A stretch of DNA of 64,000 nucleotides from Acidimicrobiales bacterium (GCA_033344915.1 JAWPML010000001.1:62001-126000), one strand, 5' to 3'. Shown: positions 26,004-34,849, counted from the stretch's first letter. Made by a program: numbers and translations. Notes: a model not told the origin generated them from the letters alone.

Positions 26004-27332
26004 TCAGGAGCCCGGTGTCGATCGGAGCCGGGTCCGGGTGGCGAGCCAGGCGAGAACGACGATGAGCATCAGGGCGCCGAGCCGCAGCCACTCGGCGCTG
26101 CTGCTCGTGATCAGTTGGTGGGTCAGCAGCGACCCGGCCGCGATCGCGGCGGCCGGCGCAACCAGACGCGGGGCTCGGAATGCGGCCTCGGCCTCCGGAC
26201 GACCTCGTGTGGTCGCCGCGGCCGCGTTGACGCCGACGAGCACGGTCAGCAGCAAGGTGACGGCAGCCGTCGCCAGTTCCTCCACCGCGCCGGTCGTGGC
26301 GAGCACGGCGGCAAGGGCGGCGACGAGCAACGACGCGGTGATCGGCGTCCGCCATGACGGGTGCACGCGGGCCAGCGGGTGGGGGAGGCTGCCGTCCGTC
26401 GCCATGCCGTAGACGAGGCGCGATGCCGCGACGAGTGCGAACAGCGACGTGTTGGTGACGGCGACCAGGGCCACGAGTGCGAACCAGCGGGTCGAGATCG
26501 CCAGCGGGCCGGTGGCGACGACTTCCAGGAGGGGCCCGTCGGAGGCGGCCAGCACGGCCGGATCGACGGTTGCCGTCGCGACGAGGACGACCGCGAGATA
26601 GAGCACCGACGCGATCACGACCGCGCCGAAGAGCACGCGGGGGAAGACGCGGCGGACGTCGGGCACTTCCTCGGAGAGGTGGACGGCGTCCTCGAAGCCG
26701 AGAAAGGCGAAGAACGCCAACGCGGTCGCCGTGAGGAGGGCATCCGGACCCACGGAGCTGAAGTCCGTGATCCGCCCCGGGTCACCGCCACCGTCGATCA
26801 GGGCGGCTCCGCCGATCACGAGGACGAGGACGAGCCCGCCGATCTCGACGAGCGTCATGCCGACGTTGACCTTGGCCGACAACTCGATCCCGCGGATGCT
26901 CACGAGGGTCAGCACGGCGAGCACGGCGAGCGAGACCGCGACGACCGGTAGATCGACGAACTCCGCGAGATAGTCGCCGGCGAAGGCGCGCGTGGTGGTT
27001 GCCGCCGTCGCCAGCGAACTCAGCATCACGGCCATGCCGACGACGAACGTCAGCCCCTCGCGACCGAAGGCCTCCCGGGCGTAGAGCGCCGAGCCGGCCG
27101 AGCCGGGGAACCGGGTCACGAGCTCGGCGTACGACGCGGCGGATGCGGCTGCGATCGCGAACGCGAGGGTGAACCCGAGCCACGCGGCGCCGTCGAGTTC
27201 GCCGGCCACCTCGCCGACCAGGATGTAGATGCCGGCGCCGAGGATGTCGCCGACCACGAGGAGGAGCAGCAGTGGCGCGGTGATGGTCTTCGCGAGGCTC
27301 GTGCCGGGTCCCTGCGTCTCGCGCCCGCTCAT
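26004..27332 (-). CDS. APC-family amino-acid permease
   Basis: 442 residues with about 12 membrane helices. The first helix, LLLLLVVGDILGAGIYILVGEVAG, carries the GAGIY motif that binds the amino-acid backbone in APC permeases. Helix 6 is LTATALAFFAFLGFEDAVHLSEEVPDVRRVFPR, with the FFAFLGFEDA unwinding region and conserved EEV(P/K)RR. It would import amino acids or related amines by cation symport or exchange. ATG 27332 overlaps the stop of the gamma-glutamylcyclotransferase-like gene (ATGA), so the two are made together. That pairing hints at a gamma-glutamyl or oxoproline-related substrate, which is inference. Confidence 0.9.
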   Translation of the reverse strand: MSGRETQGPGTSLAKTITAPLLLLLVVGDILGAGIYILVGEVAGELDGAAWLGFTLAFAIAAASAASYAELVTRFPGSAGSALYAREAFGREGLTFVVGMAVMLSSLATAATTTRAFAGDYLAEFVDLPVVAVSLAVLAVLTLVSIRGIELSAKVNVGMTLVEIGGLVLVLVIGGAALIDGGGDPGRITDFSSVGPDALLTATALAFFAFLGFEDAVHLSEEVPDVRRVFPRVLFGAVVIASVLYLAVVLVATATVDPAVLAASDGPLLEVVATGPLAISTRWFALVALVAVTNTSLFALVAASRLVYGMATDGSLPHPLARVHPSWRTPITASLLVAALAAVLATTGAVEELATAAVTLLLTVLVGVNAAAATTRGRPEAEAAFRAPRLVAPAAAIAAGSLLTHQLITSSSAEWLRLGALMLIVVLAWLATRTRLRSTPGS

Positions 27333-27682
27333 TCGGCTTCGGGGTCCGTCTCGTAGATCCAGGCGCGAGCGGTCTCGCCGCCCTCCATCACCACATCGAT
27401 CTCCATCCGGCGATACCCGGGACCCTCGAACTCGTCGATCTCGCGCCAGTGCTTCGCGAGGCGGCCGGCCTCGCAGGTGAGCACCGCGACCTCGACCGCC
27501 GGGCCGGCCGGATCGGCGGTGAAGCCGGGATAGCCCTCGGCCGGGCCGAAGCCGATCGGGTAGGTCCAGCCGGCGACGGTGCCGTTCGTCCACGTGCCGG
27601 CGATCCCGCGCACGACCCAATGGTTCTCCTCGCCCGGCATGAGCGTGCCATAGGTCGCGAGGTGTTCGGTGGGCTCGGTCAC
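27329..27682 (-). CDS. Gamma-glutamylcyclotransferase-like (AIG2/GGCT) protein
   Basis: 117 residues from GTG 27682. The fold signature HLATYGTLMPGEENH at the N-terminus is the YGSL-type loop binding the gamma-glutamyl group. The catalytic Glu lies in HWREIDEFEGPGYRRMEIDV (about 87-106), the spacing of the AIG2/GGCT family. Such enzymes release 5-oxoproline from gamma-glutamyl amino acids or amines. GYPGFTADPAGPAVEVAVLTCE is consistent. It is translationally coupled to the permease that follows. The longer upstream frame is low-complexity Arg-rich sequence overlapping the next gene and is rejected. Confidence 0.85.
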   Translation of the reverse strand: MTEPTEHLATYGTLMPGEENHWVVRGIAGTWTNGTVAGWTYPIGFGPAEGYPGFTADPAGPAVEVAVLTCEAGRLAKHWREIDEFEGPGYRRMEIDVVMEGGETARAWIYETDPEAE

Positions 27683-27692
27683 GGGGGTCGTT

Positions 27693-29258
27693 CTATCCCG
27701 GCGGCGGCGGTGCGCACACCCGCTGGCCCCGCAGTGGTGTGGCCTCGCCACCGTTGACGAGTCGGAGTTCGGTCGCGTTCGTCGCCAGAACGGCGGCCAA
27801 CGCATCCCAGGTGTCGCCGCTCGCGGCCTCGACGCAGACCGCCTCGTCGACCGGCCGCGGCGCGGGCTCGCCCACCGTGAGTGCGCCGTTGATTCGTTCG
27901 GCGATCGCTTCCACGAGCTCGATCCCGTCGGCCTCCGTCGCGCTGCCTTCCGTCATGATCGTCACCGCGTAGGTCCCGCCACTCGGCGTGCGGACGACGC
28001 CCGTCGACCCGAGTCGCCAGCCCCGTCCGGTCATCGGGTAGAAGCCGTTCTTGAGCGCGATTGCATGGTCGGACGGGAGTCCGGCCGTGACACCCCAGGT
28101 CTGTGCGGGGGTCACGCCGGTCATCCACGCCCAGGCCTCGGCGACGTGGGCATCGTCGAGGGGTCCGCCGCCGACGAGAAGCTGCTCGACGAGGCGGGTC
28201 CGGTCTGCCGCGGTGCTCAGGGTGGCACCGTAGAGGGCGGTGTGCGCCGTGTCCGAGAGTCCGAAGCGGTCGTCGAGCGCGGACATGCCGGCCGCGCCGC
28301 CGACGGATTGGTACAGCTCGCTCGTCGGCGGCGAGTTGTGGCTGAAGTGGATCATGAGCTCGATGCGGTCGGTGTCGGCCTCGGTCACCGCCCGGCCCTC
28401 GTCCTGCGCATCGAGGAGAACGCCGGCCAGCACCTGGGCCTTGATGACGCTTGCCGTCGTGACGTCCAGGCCCGGGTTGAGGGCGTAGGTGCAGCCGGTC
28501 CGATGATCGTGGACGTGCGCGGTGACGACCCGTCCCGCGGCGAGCGCCTCGATGTCGGCCACCGCCGCGGCGGGAAAGACGTCGCTGCACTCACCCAACC
28601 GCACGGCGCAGTTCACCGGATCGCCGGCCACGAGCCCGGCCGCCGGCGCCGGTTCGCCCTGCCAGCGCCAGGCGAAGGTCAGCAGTTCGCCGCGGGTGAC
28701 GGGTTCGTCGGGCGCGAACAGGGTCGCCGTGCGACCGGTGGTGATGTCGTTCTGCCACGCCCACTCGACCGGCGCCAGCTGCCAGTTCTTCACGACGTCG
28801 GAGAAGGGGTTGGTCGACCCGTCGACGCGGGTGCGGGCGACGCGGAAGAGGAACGTCACGACCATCGCCCGGGTTGCGTGGCCGTCCGGGTCGAACGTGG
28901 ACGGCGACGTGCCCTCGGTGACCTCGCGGGCGGTCATCCACGCCACGGGGATCTGCTGCCAGTCGGCAGTGATGTCCGTGAACGGGTGCTCGGTGTTCGT
29001 CCACTCCGGGGCGATCAGCCGCTGGAGGACCGCGGCGACCTCGGCCCGAGTGGCGACGCGGTCCGGCGCCAGGCAATCGGGCACCGGGCCGGTCACGAGT
29101 CCCGTCGTCTGCGCCCAGTCGGCGGCCGGGCCGTAGAAGCGGGCCGGGTCCACGTCGGCGAAGCGATGGGCGGGCTCGTCCGTGGCGGCAGCGGGTGCCG
29201 TCGCGAGCACCGCGGCGACGATCGCCGCGTAGACCAGGAGGGCAGCGATGCGGCGAAT
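27693..29258 (-). CDS. SLH-domain, beta-lactamase-like and LysM wall protein
   Basis: About 521 residues if translation starts at ATT 29258-29256; GTG 29210 is the first standard start but would leave no signal peptide. From ATT the N-terminus reads IRRIAALLVYAAIVAAVLA then TAPAAA, a complete signal peptide, with GGAGG 6 bases before ATT. Three SLH repeats follow (HRFADVDPARFYGPAADWAQ, HPFTDITADWQQIPVAWM, NPFSDVVKNWQLAPVEWA). Next is a serine-hydrolase domain of the penicillin-recognising fold: SVIK (SxxK, after LDVTTA), SHN in MIHFSHNSPPTS, and KNG in ALKNGFYPMTGRGW. Then comes a LysM-like end (GDTWDALAAVLATNATELRLVN). It would bind the wall at both ends with a transpeptidase or beta-lactamase-like core. 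The same order of motifs is seen in class A enzymes. Confidence 0.85.
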   Translation of the reverse strand: MRRIAALLVYAAIVAAVLATAPAAATDEPAHRFADVDPARFYGPAADWAQTTGLVTGPVPDCLAPDRVATRAEVAAVLQRLIAPEWTNTEHPFTDITADWQQIPVAWMTAREVTEGTSPSTFDPDGHATRAMVVTFLFRVARTRVDGSTNPFSDVVKNWQLAPVEWAWQNDITTGRTATLFAPDEPVTRGELLTFAWRWQGEPAPAAGLVAGDPVNCAVRLGECSDVFPAAAVADIEALAAGRVVTAHVHDHRTGCTYALNPGLDVTTASVIKAQVLAGVLLDAQDEGRAVTEADTDRIELMIHFSHNSPPTSELYQSVGGAAGMSALDDRFGLSDTAHTALYGATLSTAADRTRLVEQLLVGGGPLDDAHVAEAWAWMTGVTPAQTWGVTAGLPSDHAIALKNGFYPMTGRGWRLGSTGVVRTPSGGTYAVTIMTEGSATEADGIELVEAIAERINGALTVGEPAPRPVDEAVCVEAASGDTWDALAAVLATNATELRLVNGGEATPLRGQRVCAPPPPG

Positions 29259-29280
29259 TGTTCCCCTCCGTCGGGCGCGG

Positions 29281-29301
29281 GCCCGGCGACTGCCGCCGGG
29301 C
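29281..29301 (-). terminator. Hairpin terminator after the P450 gene
   Basis: GCCCGGCG (29281-29288) and CGCCGGGC (29294-29301) are perfect 8-base arms around ACTGC. The hairpin lies 8 bases past the P450 stop and before the next gene on the same strand. No T-run follows. Confidence 0.55.
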
Positions 29302-29308
29302 CGGGCGC

Positions 29309-30640
29309 TCAGAGTACGGCGGGGCTCGGGGTGAAGGCCACGGGGAGGTGCTTGATCCCGTCGACGAGATTCATGCGAAGCCGGTCGGCCGGGCCGGTCT
29401 GGTGGATGTCCGGGCAGCGCCGGGCGAGCTCCTGGAAGATGATCTTGATCTCCAGTTTCGCGAGGTTGGCGCCGAGGCAGAAGTGGGCGCCGCCCGCGCC
29501 GAACGCCATGTGGTGGTTCGGCGTGCGGGTGATGTCGAACTGGTTGGCCGTCGGACCGAACTCGGCCTCGTCCCGGTTGCCCGACGGGTACCAGAGCAGC
29601 ACCTTGTCGCCGCCCTTGATCTGCACGCCCCCGAGTTCGGTGTCCGCCGCCGCGGTGCGTCGGAAGAAGTTGACCGGGCTGGTCCAGCGGAGGATCTCAT
29701 CCGTCATCGTGTCCGCAAGGCCCTCGGGATCGCCCTTGAACAGCTCCCACTGATCGGGGTTGTCCATGAACGCCATCATCCCCTTGGAGATCGCGTTGCG
29801 GGTCGTCTCGTTGCCGGCAATGACCAGCAGGGTGAAGAACAGGTCCCGCTCGATCTCGGAGAGCTCGTGGCGCTCGCCGTCGATCTCGACGACGGCCTCG
29901 GTGAGGCGGGTCCACAGGTCGTCGGCCGGTTCGGCCCGCTTCTTCTCCGTCAGCTCGTGGGCGTACATCGCCATCTCGACCATGGCGAGCTCCGAGTCCC
30001 GGAAGTCGCCCTCGATCCCCTCGAGCGCGGCGGGGCGAGCAGTCTCGTCCATCTGGTACTCGTCGTCGGCGCCGCCGACGGTGCGGTTCGACCAGTCAAA
30101 GAGCTTGTCGCGGTCCTCCTGCGGGACACCGATGATCTCGGCGATCGCCATGAGGGGAAGTTCGGCGGACACGGTGGTGACGAAGTCGGCTTCGCCGACC
30201 GGCGTGATCTGGTCCAGGATCGTGGTGGCGCGGAGACGGAACGCGTCCTCGAGGCGGCGCACCATACGCGGGGTGAAGCCGCTGTTGACGAGCTTGCGGT
30301 AGGTCGTGTGCTTCGGCGGGTCCGTCATCACCATCTGCAGGCCCGGGCCCCGCTCGGCCTCGAGGTCGGTGAGGGCGATGCCGCCGGCGCCGTCACGCCC
30401 CGGACCGGTCTGGTGGCTGAACAGGGTGCCGCTGCGATGGGCCTCCGTGATCAGCTCGTAGCTGGTGACGTTCCAGAACGGCTCGTTGTCGCTCGCCTCC
30501 GTGGCCTTGTTGAGGTGGACGGGCTGGTTCTCGCGCATCCACGCCCACCAGTCGTGCGGACAGCGGTCGGCGAAGACGTCGAGATCGGACAGATCGATGT
30601 CGTCGGCGGTCAGATCGGGGGAACGTTCGGTCAGGGTCAC
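29309..30640 (-). CDS. Cytochrome P450, CYP125/CYP124-like
   Basis: 443 residues from GTG 30640. The I-helix is in LLVIAGNETTRNAISKGMMAF (AGNETT), ExxR in TDEILRWTSPVNFFRRTA, and the heme loop is AFGAGGAHFCLGANLAKLEI with the thiolate Cys at about 386. The motifs MVMTDPPKHTTYRKLVNSGFTPRMV and EILRWTSPVNFFRRTA are close to those of sterol or fatty-acid omega-hydroxylases (CYP125, CYP124, CYP142), so a lipid or steroid substrate is likely. A terminator hairpin follows the stop. It diverges from a MarR gene with a shared palindrome between them. Confidence 0.92.
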   Translation of the reverse strand: MTLTERSPDLTADDIDLSDLDVFADRCPHDWWAWMRENQPVHLNKATEASDNEPFWNVTSYELITEAHRSGTLFSHQTGPGRDGAGGIALTDLEAERGPGLQMVMTDPPKHTTYRKLVNSGFTPRMVRRLEDAFRLRATTILDQITPVGEADFVTTVSAELPLMAIAEIIGVPQEDRDKLFDWSNRTVGGADDEYQMDETARPAALEGIEGDFRDSELAMVEMAMYAHELTEKKRAEPADDLWTRLTEAVVEIDGERHELSEIERDLFFTLLVIAGNETTRNAISKGMMAFMDNPDQWELFKGDPEGLADTMTDEILRWTSPVNFFRRTAAADTELGGVQIKGGDKVLLWYPSGNRDEAEFGPTANQFDITRTPNHHMAFGAGGAHFCLGANLAKLEIKIIFQELARRCPDIHQTGPADRLRMNLVDGIKHLPVAFTPSPAVL

Positions 30641-30649
30641 AGGGTCAAA

Positions 30650-30664
30650 TTACCTTCCCGGTAA
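30650..30664. promoter_or_regulatory. Palindrome between P450 and MarR genes, candidate MarR operator
   Basis: TTACC-ttccc-GGTAA is an inverted repeat 10 bases upstream of the P450 start. On the minus strand TTGACT (30671-30666) lies just upstream and TAATTT about 16 bases further on, so the palindrome sits in the spacer of a plausible P450 promoter. A further GGTAAC lies at 30685-30690, nearer the MarR start. Binding by MarR is inferred. Confidence 0.4.
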
Positions 30665-30700
30665 GGAAAGTCAAGGGCATGGCCGGTAACCTCGGTAGCT

Positions 30701-31225
30701 GTGACCGACGATCCGACGCCGTCGAAGAACGGGGAGCCGCCGCAGCTCGGCGATCTCGAGTCCTATGTCGACCCTCGTCACTGGTCCACGGTGGAAGTGC
30801 TCGTGTGGGCGTTTCGCACCGGTCGCCAGGTCGAGGCGTGGATGTCCGACGCGCTGGCTTCGGAGGGGTTCGACACCTCGGAGTTCACGGCGCTCTCGGC
30901 CCTGTGGATGACCGGCGAGCCCCATCAGTTGTCCGCGGGCGAGATCGCGGACCGGCTGGTCCAGACCACGGGCGGCACCACGAAGACCATCCGCAGGCTC
31001 GAGGAACGTGGCCTCGTGCGGCGGGTCGCCGACCCGAACGACGGTCGCCGCGCCCTCATCCAGCTGACGGCGTCCGGCCTCGATGCCGCCCGGTCCACGC
31101 TCGAGCTGGTCCTCGACGCGTTCGACCTCGACATCGGCGACCTCGATGTCGCGGAACGGACCGAGCTCGGATCGCGGCTCGCTCGCATCTCCGCCGAGCT
31201 CGACGATCGTCTCCGCCGGCGCTGA
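30701..31225 (+). CDS. MarR-family transcriptional regulator
   Basis: 174 residues from GTG 30701. The winged helix shows FTALSALWMTGEPHQLSAGEIADRLVQTTGGTTKTIRRLEERGLVRRVADPNDGRRALIQLTASGLDAA. The recognition helix is TTGGTTKTIRRLEERG and the wing has DPNDGRRA, the MarR hallmark. N- and C-terminal helices would form the dimer. It diverges from the P450 gene with 60 bases between, so it probably represses that gene and itself in response to a lipophilic ligand. It converges on addA. Confidence 0.92.
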   Translation: MTDDPTPSKNGEPPQLGDLESYVDPRHWSTVEVLVWAFRTGRQVEAWMSDALASEGFDTSEFTALSALWMTGEPHQLSAGEIADRLVQTTGGTTKTIRRLEERGLVRRVADPNDGRRALIQLTASGLDAARSTLELVLDAFDLDIGDLDVAERTELGSRLARISAELDDRLRRR

Positions 31226-31258
31226 CCGCTCCCGCGGCGTGACCTCGGCGGGGCTCGA

Positions 31259-34200
31259 TCAGAGGCGCGCGTCGGCGGTGTCGGAGGCGGCGGCGAGCTG
31301 ACCGGCCCGAACGCCGACCTCCTCGATGGCCTGGCGGAGATCCGGAAGCTCGGCTTCGGTCGCGCCGTCCTCGCGCAGGAAGGCGAAGACCATGCGGCCC
31401 ACGGTCTCGCCGGTGGCCTGCTCGATCGCGGCGGCGTAGCTCGCGCCCTGGAGCCGGTAGCGGTCGAGCTTCGCGGCGACGTCGTCGTCGCCGTCGACAT
31501 GGTCGGTCTTCCAGTCGACGATCACCAGCGTGCCGTCGGCGTCGCGGTGCAGCAGATCGATGTAGCCCTCGATGAGGTACTCGCCGATCGGGGCGGCGAC
31601 CCAGAGCTCGCGCCAGTGCTCGTTCGCCGCCGCGGCCCGGGCGACGGCGGTGTCGATGCCGGACCGGGCGAGCCGGGCGACGACTTCCGTGCGGTTCGTG
31701 ACGCCCTCCGCCATCGCCTGCGCGCGGGCCGCGTCGTCGATGCCGTCGCCGGTGGCGAGATCGACGACCTGGAGGACGCCGTGGACGGCCCGCCCGATCG
31801 CGGTGCCGTAGCGGCCCTTCTGCCACGGGGGCAGGTCCAGGTCACGGGGCCGCTTGTCGAGCCCGGGGTCCGCCGGCAGGAGACCGGCCACCGGCCCCGG
31901 ATCGGTCGGGTCGACGCCAGGGTCGGCCGGTGTCGACTCCGGCGCCGTCGAGAAAGTACTGGGGTCTGACCCCGGCGTACTTTCTCGGGCGAGGGTGGTG
32001 GCGGCGATGACGGTGCGGCGGGAGGCGGTGGTGAGGGCGGCGGCGCGTTCGGCGGCCCAGTCCTGGCGGGGCGGCAGGGGCGTTGGGGTGGGGCGGGGGT
32101 TGGTCGGCACGGTCGTCGGCGGCGGGTCGTAGGGGATCCCGGTGGCCGAGCGGAGGCCGGGCTCGGCGACGACGCTGGCGCTGGTGCGGCGGGTGGTCTC
32201 CGCGAGGCGGTGGAGGCAGACCACCAGATGGTCGCGGGCCCGGGTGGCGGCGACGTACAGAAGACGGAGGCGCTCGTGTTCGTCCATCTGCTCGTCGACG
32301 GGCTTCCACGCGTCGTAGCCCTCGGAGGTGACCTTGCTCGACAGACGCAACACCGGATCCCGGTCGCCGGGCGGGAACGAGATCGACGGCCCCATCGGTG
32401 GACGGGTGATCTGGGTGGTCATGCCGCCGAGCACGGTGATCGGGAACTCCAGCCCCTTCGCGCCGTGGATCGTCATGATCCGCACCGAGTCGTCGTCGGT
32501 TTCCGGCAGGACGGTCTCGCTCACCCGGGCGTTGTCGGCGCCCTGGAGCCGGGCCCACTCCAGGTAGGCGCGCAGGTCGCGTCCCCCGGCGTCGGTCCAC
32601 GCCCGGGCCTGGTCGATGACGAAGCGGAGCCGCCGCCACACGTCACGGGGGGCACCGGTGGCGACCGCCGTCTCCAGCACCCCGCGCTCGCGCACGAGCC
32701 GGTCGAGCAGCTCGGCGGGGTTGGACCAGAGTCGGGCCTCGTGGAGCTCGGCGAGATGGGCGAGTGCGTCACCGACGGGATGGCCCGCCCCGCCGTCGGG
32801 TCGTTCGCGGCGCAACGAGAACCGGCCGCCGAGACCGAGGCGCCAATGGGCGAGGTCGTCGTCGCCGCAGCCGTAGACGAACGACCGCAACGCGGCGACC
32901 GTGGCCAGCTCGTCGGTGGGGTCGGCGACGGCGCGCAACGCGAGCATCAGCTCGCGCACCTCGCGGGTGGCGTAGACGAGCGACGAGGTCTCGGCCCTAT
33001 AGGGGATCCCGACCCGGTCGAGGGCGCGCTCGAGGTGCGAGAGGCTGGTGCGGGCCGGCAGGAGAATGCACACGTCGCTCGGTTCGGCTCGGCGCCAGCC
33101 CCCGTCGCCGTCGTCGACCTGCCACGGCTCACTCCCGTGGAGCGCCGCGGCGATCGTCGCCGCGATGTCGCGGGTCTCGACCTCGCGTAGTCCGTCGGCG
33201 TTGAGCTTGGTGGGAATCGCCTCGGCGCCGAGGAGGGCGACGCCGGGCCCGGCCGGCGGCGGCTCGGCGCGGTGAGCGGTGAGCGGGGCGTAGGCGGGCT
33301 GACTGCCCGGCTCGGGTTGGATGAGGGTGGCGAAGACATCGTTGATCCACTCGATCACCGGGCCCACGGTGCGGAAGTTGACCGAGAGGCTCGGCCCACC
33401 CGGGAAGCGGTCGCGGGCTTCGAGGTAGACGCCGATGTCGGCGCGGCGGAAACGGTAGATCGACTGCTTGGGATCGCCGACGAGGAAGAGACGACCGGGC
33501 TCGACCTCGAGGTCGCTCCACGCGTCGGCGACCGGTCCGCCGGCCGGATCGGTGTCGGGATCCGCGGCGATCAGTGCGGCCAGCTCGATCTGGATCGGGT
33601 CGGTGTCCTGGAACTCGTCGAGCAGCAGGCGCCCGTAGCGGGAGCGCAGCGAGCGTCGTACCTCGGCGCCGACCTCGGGGGAGCGCAGCACCCGGCGGGC
33701 GTGGACGAGGAGGTCGTGGAACTCGAGCCGTCCGCTCTCGCGACGTTCGTCGGCCATGCGCACGACGAACTCGCCCAGCCGTCCGGCGATGTGGGCGAGG
33801 GCGCCCCGGGTGACCGCCGCCACCGCCTCGTCGCACGCGGTCGCGAGGCCCTTCACAGCCTCCTTCACCTCGTCGATCGGGATCGCCCAGTTGTCCTTCT
33901 TGCCGCCCCGCCCCGCGGTGATCTTCTCGCCGCCGCGGCCACCCGCGCCCATGGCGGTGGCGATGGACATCTGGTCGATCTCGTCGATGCCGGCGGCGAG
34001 CCGGGCGCGGCACTGGTGGAGGAAGCTGAACCGTTCGAGCAGCAGATCAGCCTCGTCGGTGCAGTGCTCGCGGAGCGCGTCGATGTCGTCGAACCGGGCC
34101 AGCAGGGATCCGAGATCGAAGGCGGGAGGCGGAGGTGCGGTGCGGTCGAGACGCTCGAGGACGAGGTCCCAGTTGTCGGTCATCTGGAGGGCGAGTTGGC

Positions 34201-34849
34201 GCAGGGTGTCGAGCCGCACGCCCGCCGCTTCGAGGGCGAGGATCGAGCGGCCCATCGTCTCGTCGTCGAGTAGCTGATCGAGGAACTGGTGCCACTGGGC
34301 CTCGAATTCGACCTGCGATCCGATCTCGTCGAGCACCTCAACCCCGGGCGGGAGACCGGCCTCGACCGGGTGTTCGTTGAGGATGCGCTGGGCGAACGAG
34401 TGGAGGGTGCCCACGGCCGCACCGTCGAGCTCCGCCAGCGCCGCGGTGGCGAGCGCGTGCCGCTCGGGATCGTCGGCCGCGCGAGCCGCCTCCTCGAAGC
34501 GCTGACGGATGCGGTCGCGCAGCTCGGCCGCGGCCTTCTCGGTGAACGTGATCGCCGCGATCGCATCCATGCCGATGCGGTCCTGCAGCACGAGCGCTTC
34601 GACCCGGTCGACGAGCGCCCGGGTCTTGCCCGACCCCGCACCCGCCTCGACGAAGAGGGTCGACGAGCGTTCGGTGCGGATCCGGACCCGCTCCGCCTCG
34701 TCGGCCGGCACCTCGTCCGCCAGCACATCGTCCGCCGGTACATCCTCGGTCAGCCCGCCGTCGGCCGGGGGTGGCGGCGGCTCGGGCGCGTTCGGCACCG
34801 TGCGGCCGGCGCCGAACAGGTCGAGCTGCTCCTCGTCGTGGGGGGTCAT
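31259..34849 (-). CDS. addA: AddA-type helicase-nuclease (UvrD/RecB family)
   Basis: 1196 residues from ATG 34849, which overlaps the addB stop. Helicase motifs: I in VEAGAGSGKTRALV (69-76), Ia in ITFTEKAAAELRDRI, II in GRLLLDEFQDTDPIQ, III in LFLVGDPKQSIYRFRRAD, IV in LSVNFRT, V in IMTIHGAKGLEFPI, and VI in LLYVAATRARDHLVV. The C-terminal RecB-family nuclease has IVDWKTDHVDG (about 1110). Together with AddB it would unwind and resect double-strand breaks for recombination. About residues 955-966 (RESTPGSDPSTF) are encoded by an in-frame palindromic repeat in a Pro-rich linker between helicase and nuclease. The longer open frame upstream is antisense-style and rejected. Confidence 0.93.
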   Translation of the reverse strand: MTPHDEEQLDLFGAGRTVPNAPEPPPPPADGGLTEDVPADDVLADEVPADEAERVRIRTERSSTLFVEAGAGSGKTRALVDRVEALVLQDRIGMDAIAAITFTEKAAAELRDRIRQRFEEAARAADDPERHALATAALAELDGAAVGTLHSFAQRILNEHPVEAGLPPGVEVLDEIGSQVEFEAQWHQFLDQLLDDETMGRSILALEAAGVRLDTLRQLALQMTDNWDLVLERLDRTAPPPPAFDLGSLLARFDDIDALREHCTDEADLLLERFSFLHQCRARLAAGIDEIDQMSIATAMGAGGRGGEKITAGRGGKKDNWAIPIDEVKEAVKGLATACDEAVAAVTRGALAHIAGRLGEFVVRMADERRESGRLEFHDLLVHARRVLRSPEVGAEVRRSLRSRYGRLLLDEFQDTDPIQIELAALIAADPDTDPAGGPVADAWSDLEVEPGRLFLVGDPKQSIYRFRRADIGVYLEARDRFPGGPSLSVNFRTVGPVIEWINDVFATLIQPEPGSQPAYAPLTAHRAEPPPAGPGVALLGAEAIPTKLNADGLREVETRDIAATIAAALHGSEPWQVDDGDGGWRRAEPSDVCILLPARTSLSHLERALDRVGIPYRAETSSLVYATREVRELMLALRAVADPTDELATVAALRSFVYGCGDDDLAHWRLGLGGRFSLRRERPDGGAGHPVGDALAHLAELHEARLWSNPAELLDRLVRERGVLETAVATGAPRDVWRRLRFVIDQARAWTDAGGRDLRAYLEWARLQGADNARVSETVLPETDDDSVRIMTIHGAKGLEFPITVLGGMTTQITRPPMGPSISFPPGDRDPVLRLSSKVTSEGYDAWKPVDEQMDEHERLRLLYVAATRARDHLVVCLHRLAETTRRTSASVVAEPGLRSATGIPYDPPPTTVPTNPRPTPTPLPPRQDWAAERAAALTTASRRTVIAATTLARESTPGSDPSTFSTAPESTPADPGVDPTDPGPVAGLLPADPGLDKRPRDLDLPPWQKGRYGTAIGRAVHGVLQVVDLATGDGIDDAARAQAMAEGVTNRTEVVARLARSGIDTAVARAAAANEHWRELWVAAPIGEYLIEGYIDLLHRDADGTLVIVDWKTDHVDGDDDVAAKLDRYRLQGASYAAAIEQATGETVGRMVFAFLREDGATEAELPDLRQAIEEVGVRAGQLAAASDTADARL
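31951..31985. repeat. Palindromic repeat PR2, copy 2, in frame inside addA
   Basis: A 35-base near-perfect palindrome, AGAAAGTAC at one end and GTACTTTCT at the other around GGGGTCTGACCCC. As reverse complement it differs from 5492-5527 by about three changes and one gap. It is read through in addA as RESTPGSDPSTFS with no frameshift, and it lies in a low-complexity linker. Confidence 0.8.
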
